Program-made: the position numbers and the translations under genes
Origin: Tigriopus japonicus
Lineage: Eukaryota; Arthropoda; Copepoda; Harpacticoida; Harpacticidae
Direction: 5' to 3'
Assembly: GCA_010645155.1 (NCBI GenBank)
Contig: CM021323.1
Coordinates: 6,476,580 to 6,540,579, forward strand
DNA: 64,000 nt
Shown: positions 60,580 through 64,000 of the stretch, one piece after another
Position numbering within the stretch: position 1 is the first letter of the stretch
Layout: each line of letters starts with the position of its first letter
The notes under the pieces: generated by a model
Database searches by the model: none
Seen by the model: the letters and a program-made list of their open reading frames with translations, nothing else
Told to the model about the DNA's origin: nothing

Positions 60580-63500
60580 ATGACGGTCCAACATGACTCT
60601 CGAAAGAGGTTTCCCTGCCTCCTGGCCTTGTTCCAGATCATAATCGTTTTAGGCTTTGCTTTTCTGGCCGAATATGACCCGGAATCTGCCCAACCAGGAA
60701 CATCTGACAATGCCAAACTCAGTGAACTTGATCAACAATACCCAAGTAAACCAGTTGTTTAATTCTGTTCTTCTTCATGGCTGCTGTTTTTGTTGTTATT
60801 TCGGTCATCGATCTCGGTCAGGATGTCAATTTTGTCCACTGTGCTCTTTCAGTGGCCGTGGATATTCAAATGATGCTTTTCGTGGGATTCGGATTCCTCA
60901 TGACATTCCTGAAGCATTCCGGCTATTCTGCGTTGGTTCTAACCATGACCATAATTGTGACATCGGTGGAATGGTTCATTCTTCTTTTAGGCCTGACCAG
61001 ACTCAACCAACAACAAACCACTTTTGGGATTGCGTGGTCAGAGTAAGAAGTTTCAGACACTCGGGAACGAGAAACAAAAACACGTGGAATCCTTTCTCAC
61101 CTCTTAATTAGTTAGTTGTAGCGAAGGTAGAAACACATCCCTACAATCCGATTGAGATCATCCCAATCCAGTTTAATTGTGAAGGCCAATGGAAAGTTAA
61201 GAGTTTCTTAGTATTTGATCACATTTTTGACCATGTTCTGTGTAATACCAGAAATGGTTCGTTTGAATTCTTACATATTTCAGTGTGGTTGACGGATCGT
61301 TGGCTTCAGCCACCATTTTGATTTCCTTTGGAGCAGTCATTGGTAAAATATCTCCTCTTCAATGTTTGGTGATGGTAATTCTTGAAACCCCACTCTATTT
61401 GGCCAATCTTCACATTGGTTATTCAATGTTTCATGCCCTTGATGCAGGTAACAGAACCCGTCAATGTCAATAAGAAGAGTAAGGTAAATAAATTGACCGT
61501 CTCTGAAACTGTTCGCAGGTGGAACCATTTTTATTCACGCCTTTGGTGCCTATTTTGGTTTGGGAATAAGTTTTGCGCTTCGAGCTCAAGATGTGAAGGC
61601 CTCGTTGCAACGACAGACGAGTTCAATCATGTCTGACCACTTTTCATTTCTTGGAACGATGATTCTATGGGTTTACTGGCCCAGTTTCAACGCTTACGTT
61701 CTCCATGGAGATGAGAAACAAAGGGCATACATTAACACATATCTTTCCATGTGCTCTTCGACGATCACCACGCTTATTGCTTCATCTGTTTGCGGAGAGT
61801 AAGGGGTGTTTGAATGAGTGAATCAAGGGCATCTAGAATTTGCTGGACTGCTCACACCCGACCAACATCGAGTAGATTGACAACACAGAAAATCAGGAAA
61901 AGCCCCGTTTTTCCCTTTTTCCTGCGTACTAAATCAACTAGATCTTGGTCGCCGTGTTCAATCCAGTAAACTCTAGACATCCTTGATTTAAAAAATGAAT
62001 GGAGATGCCCATTATTAGCAAAATTAGATGATTTTCATTTAAGCTTGGTTGAGTTTGCACAGGTTCATCTTCATGGGACAGCCACTAGGAATCAACGCGA
62101 ATCATGTTCAGGATGCGTTCACAGTTTAAATCTAAACTCAAAGTTTTTAACAAGTTGCCAAATTTTATTCAAATTGAAAATGGCTGTAAAACTGTTTTTC
62201 CGTTGGCATCGTCGGTTCATATCCAAGTTCGAGCTACCCAAACATACTCTTTATATTCATGTTAAAATTCATGCCCAAAATTTTAAAAAACATCAAGTTT
62301 TATAGAGCCTGAAGTAATGCTCATTATCTTCTTCGGTCAAACTTTTCTGCTGAAGTCTAAGGTCAATTTTAATGGCCACCCCGTTTGATCCATTTTCTTT
62401 AAACGCTGGGAAAACCACACTAAAATCTAGCGTGCCAAAATGCAACAGCTTACTAGTTATCTCAAAACTAAGATCGAAAAAAATGAATCAAAAGTGAATG
62501 AAATTTGAACCTATGATTATTTTTGAGCCATATATTTAAGACTAGTGACTTCAGGAACTTATCACGGAGTAGTCGGAAAAATCAGTTTTCGGTTTTTTTT
62601 CCAATTAAGAGAGAAGAGATTTACTCCGAGTGACGTGCAAAATGCTTCTTTGGCTGGAGGTGTGATTGTGGGAGCTGTGGCCAATATGATGTTAACTCCA
62701 TTTGGAGCCCTCATTGCAGGAGGTCTGGCTGGGCTTTTATCTACCTTTGGCTACCAAGTTCTGCAAGTTCGTAGTATTATCAAAGCTAAGATGTTTCATC
62801 CATTGAGTTTTAGATTGGTTTTTGTTTCAGGATAAAGTGTCGAACATGGGCATTCACGATACTTGTGGAGTGCATAATCTTCATGGGCTACCTGGTCTAT
62901 TTGGCGGGCTTTTGTCGGTTCTTTTAGCGGGAATCGCAACCAAAACCAAGTATAATGAAGGGTGAGAGGTCTTATTACTTAATATCGAAAACCTGCTCGT
63001 AAAATGAAAGGTTCGTTGCCTTCTTTTATTAGCCTTTATGACGTGTTCCCACCATTGGCGCCATCAAATATGTCTTCAGAAATGTTCTTGGAGCTACAAA
63101 TCCATGACGACTCATTGAAAGAAGGATTGGGTCGGACTTCTTGGGAGCAAGGGCTTTTTCAGGGTATTTCGCTTATGGTCACACTGATTATCGCGGGTTT
63201 TGGGGGTATTTTAACCGGATATGCCATGCCTTTTTTAATGGGAATATTTCGGACGAGGATTTGTTCGACGATGAAATCTTCTTTGATATGCCCGACAAGG
63301 ATGAATACGTTCAAGCCTTTATGAAACGGTCCAATTCGGTAAGGTGACACTTTTTCAAAGGCTTGCCTTTAATGAAATCCATCAATTTATTCCAGACTGG
63401 AGTGATCTCGCCCCAAATTTTGGTGAATGGGAAAAACCCACCACCTCAAACCGATCTTAGAATCATTGGGCCTCAAACTGATCACCATGACACCCCAATG

Positions 63501-63707
63501 TTTACTGACTTGGATGAGCCACGAAACCGATTAAATCGCTCAAATCGCTCATCCTCTGAATCAACGGTGGTGACTTTTGTTCCCTTAGAGAGAGGAATAT
63601 CTAACTTCAATTCAAGGCCTAATTCAAGTTTAGGGTTGAAAACGCAAGAAGAAGAAAACGTCAATGAATGGACTAGAGATGGTCGACGAAATACCACGCC
63701 TTGTTAA
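60580..63707 (+). pseudogene. Rh50: Rh-type ammonium channel (Rh50/RhCG-like) with a one-base frameshift
   Basis: Exons: 60580-60745, 60853-61042, 61284-61447, 61519-61798, 62610-62766, 62831-62961, 63033-63338, 63396-63707. They total 1706 nt, one short of a whole number of codons. The protein (about 568 residues if continuous) has the Rh helices in order: VGFGFLMTFLKHSGYSA, DAGGTIFIHAFGAYFG with the first pore His, [17 protein letters not shown], and [13 protein letters not shown] with the second pore His. It would conduct ammonia across a plasma membrane. In exon 7 the frame is lost at the T6 run 63231-63236: upstream reads GYAMPF, downstream SDEDLFDDEIFFDMPDKDEY in the next frame, aligning with RhCG's LPFWGQPSDENCFED. 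All other phases agree. I label it pseudogene only because of this break; a sequencing error is at least as likely. Exon 5 ends in a weak donor (GTTCGT). Confidence 0.85.
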
Positions 63708-64000
63708 ATGAGAATTCAATCCAATCTACTTTTCCATTTGCTCTCCCAAATTTATCACCTCGTCAAACACACGACCAAATCAAGAACTTGTTAGCACTTT
63801 CAGTCAGGCGAGCAAATAAGTGCCAACTTATCAATCCGGTTTAGTAGCACCCTGGTCCAATGCATCTTTTTGCCAATCTATGCAAAGCCTCACGCAAAAT
63901 GACAGGAAGTCATAATATTATGAGATTGGATTCAATTTCGATTCGAAAGAAATCAGAATCATATCAGTTAGCTACTCTCCAATCCACCTTCATAAGTACC
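63708..64000 (+). other. 3' flank of the Rh gene
   Basis: The flank is AT-rich with no further gene visible and no canonical AATAAA. An AATAAG at about 63815 is the nearest candidate polyA signal. Confidence 0.3.

Noticed and set aside
1..64000. CRISPR arrays, bacterial operons, prophage or ribosomal RNA genes
   Set aside because: The window is a spliced eukaryotic locus. The repeats seen are transposon ends, a minisatellite and simple repeats, and no rRNA-like or convincing tRNA-like sequence was noticed by eye. A tRNA scan would be needed to exclude tRNAs.

Overview
The window is eukaryotic nuclear DNA. Its genes are split by many short GT-AG introns, with two probable GC-AG introns. PolyA signals are of the AATAAA type, and the intergenic DNA and long introns are AT-rich and full of small inverted-repeat transposon relics. 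The gene set (DCAF1/Mahjong, PRMT3, VPS53, a lysosomal alpha-mannosidase, an invertebrate-type Rh protein and a Cys-rich secreted protein of a type I associate with arthropods) points to an arthropod. I favour a crustacean, probably a copepod, but the sequence cannot prove this.

Layout, left to right. At 1-2.1 kb, minus strand, is the first coding exon of a class A GPCR whose remainder lies off the left edge. At 4.6-11.4 kb, plus, is a complete 12-exon lysosomal alpha-mannosidase. At 11.5-13.1 kb lie a LINE reverse-transcriptase fragment, a 355-base assembly gap and a mariner-like inverted-repeat element. At 13.2-19.3 kb, minus, is a compact cluster: a dystrotelin/dystrophin-like ZZ protein, then a carbohydrate sulfotransferase whose second intron contains the whole same-strand VPS53 gene. 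At 22.9-31.5 kb, plus, are three tandem paralogues, each a type II membrane anchor followed by a fatty-acid-binding-protein-like domain. At 32.9-34.6 kb, plus, is an intronless BTB-BACK-Kelch gene, tail-to-tail with PRMT3 (34.65-37.36 kb, minus). PRMT3 is head-to-head with DCAF1 (38.2-46.1 kb, plus, 15 exons). At 46.3-56.0 kb, minus, are an orphan poly-threonine terminal exon and an 8-exon secreted Cys-rich, His-rich protein. At 60.6-63.7 kb, plus, is an Rh-type ammonium channel whose reading frame is broken by one base in a T run.

I reconstructed every multi-exon gene by hand from splice sites, phase and family similarity. In all of them except the Rh gene the summed exon length is an exact multiple of three, which is strong internal support. 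The Rh gene is one base short, exactly at the homopolymer.

Functionally the genes are mostly unrelated housekeeping or membrane genes: lysosomal glycan turnover, GARP/EARP tethering, glycan sulfation, arginine methylation, CRL4 ubiquitin ligase substrate reception and ammonia transport. The least described item is the trio of membrane-tethered FABP-like proteins at 22.98-31.53 kb, which share intron phases, a type II anchor and, in two of them, an acidic C-terminal tail.
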